Shown: positions 1 to 12,500 of the stretch, in pieces | How the letters are laid out: the number at the start of each line of letters is the position of its first letter | Numbering within the stretch: position 1 is the stretch's first letter | Source of the DNA: Lepturacanthus savala | Taxonomy: Eukaryota; Chordata; Actinopteri; Scombriformes; Trichiuridae | Assembly (NCBI GenBank): GCA_030544235.1 | Contig: CM060465.1 | Coordinates: 13,439,488-13,503,487, forward strand | Length of the DNA: 64,000 bases | Direction: 5' to 3' | Program-made: the position numbers and the translations under genes | Notes under the pieces: generated by a model | Databases searched by the model: none | Told to the model about the DNA's origin: nothing | The model's input: the letters and a program-made list of their open reading frames with translations, nothing else

Positions 1-1654
1 AGTAAAAAATAAGTATCTCACTATTCACTGGATTAAATAATTCAGCAGAAGTTTACGCCAACTGTTTTTATTGGTAAAGCATTCGATGATGCGAGAGTGT
101 TTCTATCCGCATATCTGCTTCTGGATTTAAATAAAGTAAAAAAAAAAACAAAAAAAACACCCTTTTAACATCTTAAGAGATGCTGTACCATCAGTGGTAC
201 AGTGGGAGCAGTGGGGGGTTCATTTAAGGCAATACTACACTTCTGCCGTTGGTTTCTTTTTTTTTTTTTTTACAATTATGGTTGTAAACAAAAGTTGTTT
301 CGCATCGATTGACACCATGCATGAGCCAATCAAAGCATGGAGTCAGGAGACAGCCAGCTTAAAATCCAATGAGGACCGACTACAAAAGTTTGACCTCCTT
401 TGGTTTGAACAGCAAGTCAGCAGTGCGACCTCATGGAAATTTCTCATGACAAAACTGTCCAAATCTGCCAGGACTTTTGAATGACATGTGGGAATGTCTT
501 AAGAGTTTAAAACTAGTGTATGAAGCAACTGACCTTGACATTTTAGAATAATAAATCTTATTATTCATACATTTTAGAATGATAAATTTTATGTCACTTA
601 TTAATACAGAATAATAAAGAATACATTTCTGAATTTCTCCAGAAGCCACTGAAACCGTTTGTTATCTGCACCATGGCCACTGGGTCTGTGGTCGCCCCCC
701 TTCCTTTTGGTCGTCCCTCTCCTTCCCCACTTCCCTCTTCCCCCTAGCAACTTCCTCACTTCCTCTACCCCCATCGCTCTCCCTGCCACCGCCGCCGCTG
801 CCGCCTCCTGTCATCTTCTTCCCACGCCTCTCTCACTCCTGCAGCAAACATCCCCTGGCCTGGCCTAGTGTTTGTGTTCTGGATCCTGCGTTCCTCGATG
901 GCAGTGTGTGCGAAAGCAGAGAGAGACACACCGAGGGCCTTGGCAAGGTCGCCGGTTTCCAGGTGCTTCTCTGGTGTTTGGCAGCTCTCCGCCTGTGCCT
1001 GACTAAGCCTTCTTCTCCCGACTGGGTCTCCGCTGCCGTCTCTCTTCCTGCATTACAGCACTCACTAGACAACCTCCTGTAGTTTGCAGTACAGGCGTTG
1101 GTGCAAGCCAGGAACACAAGAACAGGGTGACTTTCCTTTTGATTGAAGGTTGTGTATGTTTTGCTCTAGCTGCTCCTCAAAGCTGGTATCAGAGAGTTTA
1201 GACTCAAATGGCCAGGTTTTAGAGAGTAACATGGATTCAAGTCTGTGTAAAGTATCATACCCAAAATAGTAGTTTCCATAATAGTTGTGTTTTGGATGGT
1301 TGGATGTAGTTAGATGCCTGGTCATGCCAGTATTGTCAGACTGGACATGTCAGGCTCGATTGCAGTTCACATGCATAAAGACTGGGTTGTGGTTAATATC
1401 TTAATGCAGTGACCTCAGGATCTGTGTAGGCTATCACCCAGCCAGCCTGTCCCACCAGGCTGGTTTGTTTTTTGATGAAAATTCCAAAATTAGGATTATT
1501 CTGTAACTAAGAAATACTGGAAGAAGGGGGTCTGGTTTCTCTCCAACAAATGAAAGGAAAACAGACAGTGGATCATTGGGCTCATTGTGTTTGGCAGATT
1601 TCTTTCAGATTATTATGGAAAAAAACAAAGAGATGACTGTCAATATTGAAGACT
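1..1654. other. Non-coding stretch, no gene recognised
   Basis: I see no supported gene here. The stretch has A- and T-runs (about 138-158 and 258-272), a GC- and pyrimidine-rich block (about 690-850), and short ORFs that lack splice context or codon bias. It is probably intergenic, or intronic to the gene whose last exon lies at 3801-3965. Confidence 0.5.
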
Positions 1655-1935
1655 TAAAGGTACAGTGTATAGTTCCTGGCACAACTAGTGGTGCGGTTGC
1701 AGATGATAATTAGCTGAGTACTCAAAACACGGACTGAAGGAGAACCTGCAGTGCCCGCGAAAAAAAAAAAGCTGTCTCTATAGCCGTTGCTTATAAACAT
1801 GGTGATGCAACACAGTAGCTTTGCAGAGGAGGACCTGCTCACCATATGGTTAAAAACAGTCAATCTAAGATAATTTCTAAGATATTTTGATTGAATTATG
1901 TACTGATTGTAACATACTTATGAATTCTGTCAAGT
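1655..1935. mobile_element. Degenerate short interspersed repeat, fish-type
   Basis: The block starts near a 'ttaaaggtacagtgta' phrase, continues through an 'actagtggtgcggttgcag' phrase and an A-run, and ends around 'acatacttatgaattc'. From memory this matches a very abundant short repeat of percomorph fish that often flanks microsatellites. It has no coding capacity. The assignment rests on recall of the repeat's phrasing, and terminal repeats and target duplications were not resolved. A search against a fish repeat library would settle the family. Confidence 0.5.
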
Positions 1936-3800
1936 GTTACATGCTGGACTTTTAATTCAGTCTTTTAATCAAAAGATTAACTTTTAATCAAAATAAAAAT
2001 TGTAATTAAAACCACTATTTGCATCATAAGGATTTGCATTTTCTTTTGTTGTAATCCACTGTTTTTATTTATGACTTAGTTTATAACAGCTATGCATGAA
2101 CAATAGTGCAACAAATATATCCATTAACCATACACAACCCATCAAGCATTTTATAGTTTTAACAGTTTATAGTTTTATTTATTTTAGGAGACTTGGGCAA
2201 ATAAATAGTAGAACTGGAATGAAATATCAATCTACATGTCTTACCATTTTATCGTTTTATTTTAAATTCATCACTTTTTTGTGTCTGTTGTTTACGTTAT
2301 TGTGTGTATTGTATTGAGTATTTACAGTATTTTGGTGTATGACTTTATCTCTCTTACTCCTGCTGTGCAAATCAGATCTTAATCTCAATGAAATTACCTA
2401 ATTTAAATAAAAGTTGTAGTCAGGATCTGAAATTCCAAAGCTGCATTTGCCAAGTGTCCCAGATCAGACAGTTGAGTTAAAATGGGCTTGTTTCTGTGCT
2501 TGTTGGAAACATTTGAAGCATCTTTAACTTGAGAGAAATCTCTAACCAGTGAACATCTCATCTCTGTTCCTGCCGGCTGATCCTGTCCACCTGGTCAGAT
2601 CCTTCCCAGTAAAGATGGACACACCACACCTGATCACATGTCTTTACGCATGCAGTCATAATACCAGAGACTTGAGCTGTCCGAGACAAACATGTTTCAG
2701 TGCTGACGAAGTTAACTCCACTCTGCATCTTTGGCTGAGTGAGCTTCATGTTCATGCTCTCCCTTTGGGAATTAAACCATGCTGCATTATGTGGTAATTG
2801 TATGCATGTTTCTCTCGGTATTTTGGAGGTTGGAGACAGACAAATTAACATTCACATCAGAGCCAGACCATTCCTTTACGCCTACACACTGACCCCAAAC
2901 AAAATATTTCACATATTTAAACAGAATAGTTGATTGACAATTGTGTTCAAGGTCATGGAAGCGATTCATTTTATAGTGATAGGCTGCTAGATAAAATAAT
3001 TGAGAAGTTGGACTATAATTCATTATGAAGTGAACACTGTTGTCCAGTGTGAACTCCAACATTAGGGATTATTTATTACTTTTGGAACATTTATGGGGAT
3101 TAGCAGTTTGCAGAAAATTCAAACACAGCGATTTAAAATGACACACGCAAGTGCACTTTTCATCATCAAAAGTTATGAGTGAGCTTCATGTGAAGTTGAG
3201 TCATTTAAGGACTGCAGTGATTTTTGGCTCCAGTTGAAATTTATAACAGCGAATTCCTGTTGCTGGGTGTCCATGGGAGAGGCTGAGAGGGATAGGCTAT
3301 GGATATGTGTGCATGCCTGCACCCACTGACCTGTTATGTTTTTTTGTGTGTGGGCGTGCAAGCATGCATGTGTGTGTGTACTGTACTTTACTGACACTGA
3401 CTACGGTGGGCCAGTGATGCATTAGCCATGGCCAGAGATGGGTTGGTATGGAATAAATAATGGATACCATCCTTTCCCTCTGAATAAATCAAGACCAGAG
3501 AAATGGAGAGAGATGGGAGATTAAATGTGGGAGAGAGTTGGAGAAATTGAATGCCAGAGAGAAAGAGCGTTTGTGTAACTGGAGGAGGAATATAAAGGAA
3601 AAACAGTGTCCTGAGTTCCTAATCAGTATCTCACTTTCCTCTGCAAAGACTAATATTGAACGGTTTGAAGAAAATGCAGTTTTTTTTGTTTTTTTTAATA
3701 CATGCACATGAAGATGAGATAAGTCAATTCCTCTTTATATCATGTAGGAACACAAACATTTCTCTGCTCATTTTCCTCTGTCTTCATCTGTGCATCCCAG
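1936..3800. other. AT-rich non-coding, probably intron
   Basis: No gene or complete element was recognised. The last ~45 bases (about 3756-3800) form a pyrimidine-rich tract ending in CAG, which reads as the 3' end of an intron before the exon at 3801. An imperfect GT/GC-rich patch lies near 3325-3385. Confidence 0.5.
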
Positions 3801-3965
3801 GCTCAAGGCCAGACGTTCACCTTCCCGGATATCTTCCCGGAAAAAGACAGCACGCCGGCGGAGGGCTCTATAGAGGAGGTGCAGCAAAAGTTCATGGAGG
3901 ACGAGAAGCAAAGACAGAAACTCGACCCCAGGAGAGGCGGGGTCACCGAGTGGTTCGGACTCTGA
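3801..3965 (+). CDS. Terminal coding exon of an unidentified vertebrate gene
   Basis: After a pyrimidine-rich stretch ending in 'gcatcccag' (acceptor at 3799-3800), the frame starting at 3801 runs 54 codons without interruption to TGA at 3963-3965. The peptide is hydrophilic. It contains a TFPDIFPEKD segment, a highly charged predicted helix (EEVQQKFMEDEKQRQK) and an aromatic C-terminus (GGVTEWFGL). It has no low complexity, and codon third positions are GC-rich, unlike the AT-rich surroundings. The phase of the upstream intron is unknown, so the first codon could be split. I did not recognise the family and assign no function. A 3' UTR with a poly(A) signal follows. The main alternative is a retained coding fragment, but a good acceptor, an open frame and a downstream signal together favour a real last exon. 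Confidence 0.7.
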   Translation, partial: AQGQTFTFPDIFPEKDSTPAEGSIEEVQQKFMEDEKQRQKLDPRRGGVTEWFGL

Positions 3966-4317
3966 GACAGCCCACTGACCGGGAACTCTATCTGCATATA
4001 TGTGTGCGTGGGTGTTTTCATTGGGAGCAACATGTATTGATTTACAACACAACTGTTGTGATGTCACTTCTATTTCTGTAAGGAAAAAAAAAACTCACAA
4101 GTGTGTAGTAAAGAAGAATGAGCTTGTGTGTGGGAGACTGGAGACATGTGTTTTGTGTACATATGTGTGTGTTTTGTGCATGTGTGTGTGTGTGAGCGAG
4201 CGAGCAAGGCTTCAGTCCAGTAACCCGAGCCAGAACAGAATCGCAGGAGGAGGAGAGTGGCCCAGCTCCATGTTTCATGAAACCAGCCCACCGTACAGAA
4301 TCTCCATCACCTCAGAT

Positions 4318-4525
4318 GACCTCCTCTTCTTCCTCCTCCTACTCTCCTTGTTCCACCTCCTGCTCTGTTTCACTCCTCCTTTTTGGCCCCAGCACCTCTG
4401 CACCTCCTCTTCTCTTTATCCCTCCTCTTTCCTCAGGAGTTTCCTTTGCTTTTCTCTGTTGTCCGTCTCCTCCATTGTCCCCCTTTCTCCTCTTCTTCCT
4501 CCTCTTCCTCCTCCTCATCCTACAG
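4318..4525 (+). repeat. Long (TCC/TTC)-rich polypyrimidine tract
   Basis: Nearly 200 bases are strongly pyrimidine-biased on the + strand, with repeated CTCCTCCT and TTCCTCC motifs. If the UTR assignment is right, it is transcribed in the 3' UTR. Such tracts can bind polypyrimidine-binding proteins or form triplex DNA. That role is inferred. Confidence 0.7.
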
Positions 4526-4779
4526 TGCTCTTCCTCTGCCACACTGGGGAGTGGTATAGTGTGGTATCCCTAGTAGCTCTGACTCGCAGCCAGTTGGATC
4601 AGGATACCTGGACAACCCACATCCTTTCCTCTTTTATGAGTTTGCCTTGGATTAATTGACCACTTTAGGTAAACAACAATTGAGATGTTGTTTCAGAAAA
4701 GCAACGACATGGAATTTGTTGGAGTGTTTTATTATTTTGTGGTAGCACCTCTTGCCATAACTCCTGAGAGAAGATTGTA

Positions 4780-4802
4780 CCGCGTGTGTGTGTGTGCGTG
4801 TG

Positions 4803-4855
<53 letters not shown>
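4780..4855. repeat. (GT)n microsatellite with GC interruptions
   Basis: The array alternates G and T with a few GTGC interruptions. It lies just upstream of the AATAAA signal, so length variation would change the 3' UTR. Confidence 0.95.
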
Positions 4856-4856
<1 letters not shown>

Positions 4857-4919
4857 TGCCTAGCATGTGGGACTTGCCAGTGAATCTGTCTAATTGTAAG
4901 TGCTGTTGGAATAAGAACT

Positions 4920-4925
4920 AATAAA
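4920..4925 (+). terminator. AATAAA polyadenylation signal
   Basis: A canonical hexamer about 955 bases after the stop codon, with T-rich sequence about 30-45 bases downstream. It is the best 3' end for the gene ending at 3965. Confidence 0.55.
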
Positions 4926-4945
4926 CGGTCACTTGTCCAAAAGTG

Positions 4946-6895
4946 CTCAGCTTACTTTTTTCTTGTGTTCTCCTCGCCTCATCTCCCATGGCTGCTGCGC
5001 TCAACAACTGGCACTTCAAGATGCCGTTCGCCACACAAGCTGGCCCGCACACGTGCCAACCTGGTCTGGTAGCTGTTTTGACAAAGTAATGATCTGTGTT
5101 TGAATCGGGCCACTGGAGGATTGAGCATTCTTACCGTAATAAGGCCCCATAAAGAGGGAGGGGCCTCTCCCGGGCTCGCTCAGGCCCTCCATTATGCTGA
5201 GAGGCCAAGGTTACAGTAAGTGTCCCCCAGCCGTGACCACTAATGCTGGCTGGCTAATAACAAAGGTCCAGTCCCTGACCTCACCCAGCCAACTCAGCTA
5301 TCACTAAGGAGAATGTCAATATTGATCCTGTTGGCCCATTGTCTGCTGCCTGGAACCACTCACCCCCTGCGTTGCTATAAAGCAATCTGATTTGGAACAA
5401 AACAAGCCTCCTGTTACACAGCCACTCCATTCTCTGTCTGCTTCGTTCTTACTTTTTTTCTTTTCCTCTTTCTCTGCTCCTACTCTCCCTCTCTCTGTTG
5501 CCCAGTCTGGACCTCCAAAGAACCAGCTGCCTAACCAGCAGAGAGACCAAATTCCTGCTCTCACTTTCCTCGCAGGCCTGAACAGAACATGGAAGTTGGG
5601 AAATCAAGTCCAGGGCCCAGATGCATAAATGATGCGTACACACACGCACACAAGGAAAAAAAAACGTGTCTACGCCATTTCCCGCACATAAACTGGCACT
5701 TATCAACAAAGAATGTGTCCACATTGTCCACTTGTTCTTTACAACAGGCATGTATGTGTGAAGCTGAAATATAAGGTATAGATAAAGTATCCTTTATTGC
5801 ACAGAGCACTGTAAAATCAAAGATGCATCTACAATGTTCATTAATAATTTTTGTGATTAACATTCCTTTAATTGACATAAGTCATTTTATTTTGCAATTA
5901 AATCCTTCTGTTAAGTACTTAGTCACATCCTGTAAAAATGGGTGTTTAATGGGAAACTGGGAAAATGGGAACTTTATATAATAATCATTGATCACATATG
6001 ATGAATTAACGCTAAAATGTACATTAAGTGAGATAGAAACACATTTACACAACCACTGAAAATATTTATTATAACCTTGAGCTACCATTGATTTGATTAT
6101 TATTCTCCCTATGGTGAATGCTGCCACTCATAGTCAGAATGATGGCACATTTTAAAGTGTGTGTGGCGTTTCTCCAGAGCCCACTGAGACATAACTCATC
6201 CCTTGCTCACACATATAAATGTCTCTTAGTCATTTCAGCTCTATAAAGGACAACTAAACATGAACAACTAATTAACTGAAAACAAGAAAGTCATTTGGGG
6301 GTGGAAGGAGGGTGTGAAACAATAAATGAGGTCATTGCTAGTCATGGAGACATACAATGTAACACGATATTCTTTCAACAGGCGGGTTTCTGAACAATAA
6401 AAAAATATAGTAAAGTAAAAGTGTTTCTCAAAATCTTTTCAATTCTGTGGAATACAAAATAAAGATTATATTTGATTTTGACCCAGGATAATAATAATAA
6501 TGTCAATGTAATGAGATATATTATTCTAATCAGAAAAAATCTTACATGAGTTAAAGAAGGATAAGATTTCCATTTTTTAAGTGATAACATGTGTGGAGGT
6601 CCTGCCAAAATTGCGTAGTGTTTGGACATGAATAAAACAAATGATTGTTTCTCTCTCCCGAAAAGAACACAGGGGTCAACCTCAAAGCGCAAAGTTTACC
6701 TTAAAACTTCTGGAGCGTGATAAATGCCATTTAATAAAGTTTTATATCACATTTCATAAGCTTTGGGAGACACAAACAGTTTATAGATCAAGATTAAGCT
6801 TTGTTTTCTGTTACTATTTTATTGTCGAATGTATTGTTACCTTGTTACCATCAGGCCCATGTTTAGACCTTTCCTCCAGTGAATGTACCCTAAAA
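4946..6895. other. Intergenic; possible conserved non-coding block at 5108-5340
   Basis: No gene was recognised. The sub-block 5108-5340 is balanced in composition, lacks simple repeats and holds phrases such as 'ataacaaagg' (SOX-like) and 'taataaggcc', which is the texture of conserved vertebrate non-coding elements. The rest (about 5760-6890) is AT-rich with nothing identifiable. Confidence 0.3.
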
Positions 6896-7418
6896 TACAG
6901 CTATGGAAAAAAATAAGACTGCAAAATGATCAGTTTTTTCTGATTTTACTACTTATAGGTATGGGTTTGAGCAAAAGGAACATTCATATAAACTACTGAC
7001 AATATTTGACCCAAATTCAAAAAGAAAAAAAAAAAACATTTTTAGAGCATTTATTTGCAGAAAATGACAAATGGTTAAAATAAAAATATATATATTTTCA
7101 GACCTCAAACAATGCAAAGAAACAAGATCAAATTCTTTTTTAAAACAACATAATACTAATACTAATTGTAATTATACTAAGTGTAATACTAATTACACTG
7201 AAGAAGAGTTCAGAAATCAATATTTCCTGCAATAACTCATTTTGAATCCCAGCTTTCATGCGTTTTGTCATGCTCTACACAAGACTTTATTCCACTCCTG
7301 GTTCCTCTTTAAGCAGAATGAGGTGTTCATGTGTTGGAATTCAACAGACGCTGGAATGGGATGGCTGGAATACATGTAGAAAAAATGCAGTGATCTCTTA
7401 TTTTTTTCCAGAGCTATA
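6896..7418. mobile_element. Internally deleted Tc1-like transposon (MITE-like)
   Basis: The left end (about 6896-6918, 'agctatggaaaaaaataaga') is an inverted match to the right end (about 7396-7418, 'tcttatttttttccagagct'), and TA dinucleotides lie at both edges. The interior matches, from memory, the 3'-transposase side of a Tc1-like element widespread in fish and amphibians, for instance around 7190-7310. Most of the transposase is missing, so the copy is non-autonomous and decayed. Confidence 0.7.
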
Positions 7419-8114
7419 TCTACAGGTTCTGTATAGGCTTCAAGAATTGAGTACTTGAGAAGTGAGTAAAAAATTAATTAATTATATTCTGTTTGAATTG
7501 AACTGAATTGATGACCGAGTGAACAATTCTAGAGTTTTTTTTTCACATCCAACCTTTATCCGTTGCTTTGCTTGCATTTGCATTTCTTCTTTTTTTTCCT
7601 AGATAACCTTTAGACCCTGGCAGCAACTCATGTGTTGTAATTCAACCTGTAGGAGCTAAATTTCTTTTTTTTTTTCCATTTGGATGACAGACAAAAAAAA
7701 TCCCTAGAGGTACGGAGCTGCTGCGGCTCCTCGCAGTGATGCTCATTGAGGAACACCTGAGTCATGACAGGCTCCATTCTCAAGGCTCTCTTCTTTCTTG
7801 GGCTCGAGATCAAGGAAGCAGTCCTGACCACATTTCCTGGAAAGTGGTCCCTGGCAAAGCCGGAGTCCAGCTATCCGCTCCATCGCTGTGACGTAGGCTC
7901 CTCAAGCAGCCCCATGTGAACCTCGGCTCACTGCATGCATCAGCAGGAAGCGCCTTAATTATAAGGCGAGGTAGTTTGTGGTGATGGAGTGTCTTGCCCC
8001 GGAGAGAAAGGCAATTTGGGAGACTACGGCGCATCATTGTGGCTGCATAATATGGAGTAAGATGCATGCTTGAGGATCATTGGGCTGCAGCCATTTGACT
8101 TTGCGGTCATGTAT

Positions 8115-8197
8115 ATACACCGCCATTCAAAAGTTTGGACACGCTTCCTCATTCAAGCTAATGGCGAGGCGTGTCCAAACTTTTGACCCGTACAGTA
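8115..8197. mobile_element. Ultra-short mariner-type palindromic MITE
   Basis: The left arm includes 'caaaagtttggacacgc' (8128-8144) and the right arm includes its inverse complement 'gcgtgtccaaacttttg' (about 8170-8186). The arms are separated by about 25 bases, and TA-containing edges flank the unit. It is a near-perfect hairpin of about 83 bases made only of terminal inverted repeats, with no coding sequence. Confidence 0.7.
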
Positions 8198-9468
8198 CAC
8201 ACAGACAGCGTACACGTTAAACATATTTAATTACATCTGAATAGAGTCGCTTTCCACCAATGCACTCACTTGACTCTGTTGCTTTAGCTCCAGGAAACGT
8301 CGAACAAGACCCAGGTGATTCAGATTACTTTCACGGAGCTGGACAGAGGTTGTTAATCTTCTGTAGGAAAAAAAAGAAGAAGAAAAAAAATCACTTTTTC
8401 TTATTCCATTTTTGCATTCACTTTGTTTTTAGAGAAATAGTAGAAAGGTGATACAAATTAGGGGAGGGGGGGGGGGAATTGAATCAAGGACAATGCAGTT
8501 ACTTTGGGAGATGCATTTAAACACTTTTGAATAAGAATGATGTAGATTACTAAACTATTAAGATAACATTAATAAGTCAGTGAGACATGGATTGGAGCAG
8601 GTGTTCATAGAATGAGATTCCTAACTCCTGCAGAGGGCTTTGATCTAAAAGGTGAGTTGTTAGGTTTTTTTTTTTTAACTTTTCAAAGAATTCCTTGTTT
8701 TTTGGCCTAACCTGTCTGCACTGTAAAGATAAAGCACTGACTGCCACTATTTAAAGGAGGAAAAAAAAAGCACTTTGAGTGCTAAACAGCTTCAAAATCT
8801 TTTTTTCTTTTTTCTTCCCATGTTCCTCCCTTGTCTTCATACCCAATAAAAAAGTTGTGAGCACAATCTGTCCCCCCCCCTTTGTCCAGGCAGCTGGAAG
8901 CCGCCCCCGTTTGTTAAAGTGTTCTTCCTGCATGTCAGATGATGCTGTGTGGCTGGAGTGTGAAGGAACTGAGGAGGATGGAGGGGATGGAGAGGTATGC
9001 AGCAGAAAAAAAACAAGTGAGCCCCACACATCCTCTTTCAGCTGAACTCGGGATGACTGTGGGCTCCACAGATTTATAGGGATCTATGTGTGCCGAATGG
9101 GATGCATCGCATATTGTAATGCACCAGCACGGCGTGTTAAAGTGCAGGCGGGAGGGAAGGAACGCGAGCATGTGCGTGTGAGACACAAGAAAGCTTGGGG
9201 AAGGACGAGGAGTGAGAGAGCAGATGGAGGTGAGGGAGAAAGTGAAGAGGGTGAAGTGAGAGTGAAAAAGAGATGACATCACTGAGAAAATGCTGAGCTG
9301 GATTTAAGGGCTACTGGATGAAAGAGGTCTACTCCCACAGTGCACCATCCCTCTCTCCCTCTTTTCTACTCTCTCATGAGATGTACACGCGGGTCATGTT
9401 CCCATCCCTACACGGCTGGTTAATGGAAGGGGGGTTGAATATTTTAAGCAGCTCTTCCCTTCTTACTC

Positions 9469-9470
<2 letters not shown>

Positions 9471-9503
<33 letters not shown>
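9471..9503. repeat. (CT)n microsatellite
   Basis: An uninterrupted CT dinucleotide array with pyrimidine-rich flanks. Confidence 0.95.
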
Positions 9504-9506
<3 letters not shown>

Positions 9507-12500
9507 TTTTCCTCTCTTGCTCGGCCGTGCATTAGTCAAGTGCACACATGACCCTGTTTCTGCTACTGCAGTCCACATTTGGAGCTGCATGACATCATGT
9601 TGTATTTTCGGGATCAGCGGGATGATTGGCAGTATAGTGAGCATCCTCCCTGACTCTCTATAGCCTCCCCCGGGGGGCAGATCTCCTCCTCGCCGGCTGA
9701 AATAACTGCCCGCTCGCAAGCGAACTCGCCCACAGATGCTCCCCTGCTTCCACTAGCTGTTAAGGAATGTGCAGCGAGCATCCGGGGCGGCGAGGTGGCG
9801 TTTTACTTAAGCTCGCTATTTGTCTGAGGAGATGACTGTTTGCAGGAATGAACGGGGAGAGCTTGACACAGTTTGTAGTCTACCACGGAGAATAACAAAA
9901 GAAAGCTTTGTCCCCCCCTCCACATACAGGACATGCAAACAATTCTCTGCCAACTGTCTGCACAATTACACACACACACACACAGAGTCACATAGGTGCA
10001 CAGTTTTCTACCCCTACCAACCTCTCATGCAGACGCACACACTCCCACACACTCGCCCCTTGTGTTCACTAAGACAACCAGGGTTGCCTGCTGAGGATTC
10101 TGACGGCCTCTCTTGGACTAGCGCCATACACATTCCTCCTTCCCCAGGTTGCCATTGGTTCATCTGAGCTCAGCCAGTGCACTCTGTCACCCCATAAGTG
10201 TGTGTATATTATGTGCACGTGTGTCTGTTTCAGTGTGAGTCCATGTACCGTATGTACCCTTACATAAAAAAAAGAAAAAAAAAACCCTGAACATCTTCTG
10301 TTCTTCCAAGAATTTACTACACACATGCATGCAGACACACACATGGACACATGATGCTCGTGTTCATGCCTCCTTGTGAACCACTCACACATACATAAAA
10401 CGTACCCTGATGTGGCCCCTCAGTGTATATACACGGTCATACTGTATGCATGTTGGCCCACAGCCAGGAGCAACAACTGAAGGAGGACACAGTAGAAAAC
10501 ATGTGGACTGGCTGTTTATTGTTGCTTAGAGTACAAAGAATAAGTACTTTTTTTTTTTTTTTTACTATTTTAAAGTGTTTTCCGATATCAAGAACATATA
10601 ACACATGCTCTACTTTTGTCAGTGTAAAAAGTGTAGGAAAATGTGCTGTGATTTTGATATGTTTCGCTGAGTTTTTTGTGTCAAAAAGCACAATATTTCT
10701 ACCTTTTTACACCATTATTTTAACAGTGGGGTAATAGGTAACCACAGAAAAAAACAACAGTAAAAATTGACTTCTGCTTACACATAATGCATTAATAATG
10801 ATAATCCTATAATATGGTAACAGCCTAAAATGGACCATATGGGTGAGTTTACTTTTGATAATTAATTACACTTTTTTGTTAATACTTTTTACTGTGGTGT
10901 TTCTTAAGTGAAAGATCTGAATTGCTAATCCACCACTGTTTGTTTTTGGACTTTGTCAACATCTTGTCAACATCTCGTCCTGGTCTGGTTTGCGTGAAGC
11001 GATTTATTGCTTCCATGTTAGCTCGCTGGCTTTCCGTGGAAGACAAAAGGATGAATCAGGAAAGCCAGCCACGTCTTATTCTGGTTTCCTCAGCGAGGCT
11101 GCTGCCTAATAAAAGCTGAACGCTGTTTTCCTACTTCGAGCTCCTCCGGAGATCAATCCCCTCGCTGCCTGTCACAACATCAATTAGGATCAATTAGAAG
11201 TCTTGACAATGGGAGATGGCCCATGCCAGCCTTCATCTCTGAGCAGCCTATGGCGGGCTCTTTGATTATCTCTTTGCACTGGGTGATTTGTTCTTGGTGA
11301 CCCAGAGGAGGAGGAGCTATAGGCAATTGTGTGTTTTTTTTTTTTCGTTTCAGACATACACGCAGCCGTATGTCTGAAAGAGAGGAAAGAATCCCTCCCG
11401 ACGCTGTATTGCAGCTTATCTGCTATCAACACAATGCTCCTCTACCGGCTGGGTGGTCCCTGTCCCTGCCAGCTGTTCAACACATACATTTGCATTTTAA
11501 ACAACTTAATAACAACGACACATACGTAAGAAGAGCACAGGAAGGGAGAGTCGGCCTGACGTGTACAGTGTGCGTGCATTCGGAGGGGGGAAAGAGGAGG
11601 ATTGAATGGTTCAAATGGGTTCAATTGTCATAACAGAATAACAGAAATCAACTGGGGCCTGGCCACCCATCTGGACTACAGAGCATAGAGCCTTGGTCTG
11701 GAGTATGGAGCAGTTAACACACACATACACACACAGATACACAAAATGTGCACTTGTGAAGCCAGTGCCGGTGGAGTCTTTGCCAAGTCAATAACACAGG
11801 GCTGATCCCCAATGCTGAAACTTCCTGGAAGTACCCGAGCCGGTCTCATCTTTTCGCGTACCTGCCCCAGCACTCCGGCGGTGGGCCGCACGGGGATCAG
11901 TGGGTCGATCGCTGCTCCGCGCCTGCCCTACGGCAGGTCACACACACACACACACACACTCTTGAAACGCGGACGAGAGGCCATGGGAACAATGCAATCG
12001 GGTGAATTCATTTCCTCTGAGCGATGAGATCTCATGCGTTTTAACACAAGTCTCTGCTCATCACGCACAATCAAACCCCGGGGTCACTAATCTCTTTTAT
12101 ATCGTTCAGGGAGCAGAGCCTCCAGTTTAATTGTCCGACATCCCGTCGGAGACAGAGTGTAACGTGGAGGGTGTGGTGGCGGTGATGGTGTGTGTGTGTT
12201 TGTGTGTGTGTAAAAGGGCTAAGATATGCTATTAGGATTACAGGCAGCTTCTTTAAGGTCTGAGAATGTTGTGGTTTACAGTATAACACAGATCTGAAGC
12301 CTTTCATTGTTGAACAGACACTAGTCAGGGGAGCTGCAAAAAATACTGCCTGGGTTTTATTACCCTTATTGTTTACACGCAAACACACACACACATACTA
12401 TTACACAAACACATTCTCAGACTTGAATACGTTGGGTTTGTTGGTCCCTGGTCATTCACATTGAGCATGACTGATGTGCTCGGGAGGTGTGAGGGAAGGG

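Larger units (their letters stand above)
3966..4945 (+). other. Probable 3' UTR of the gene ending at 3965
   Basis: The sequence follows the stop codon and runs to a canonical AATAAA at 4920-4925, with T- and GT-rich sequence (about 4955-4970) downstream where cleavage factors would bind. It contains a long pyrimidine tract (4318-4525) and a (GT)n array (4780-4855). No other credible coding frame is present. The exact cleavage site is inferred. Confidence 0.5.

Noticed and set aside
4000..4659. Long + strand ORF over the UTR region (219 codons)
   Set aside because: It starts inside the probable 3' UTR and its composition follows the polypyrimidine tract and GT runs, giving strings of L, S, P, V and C.
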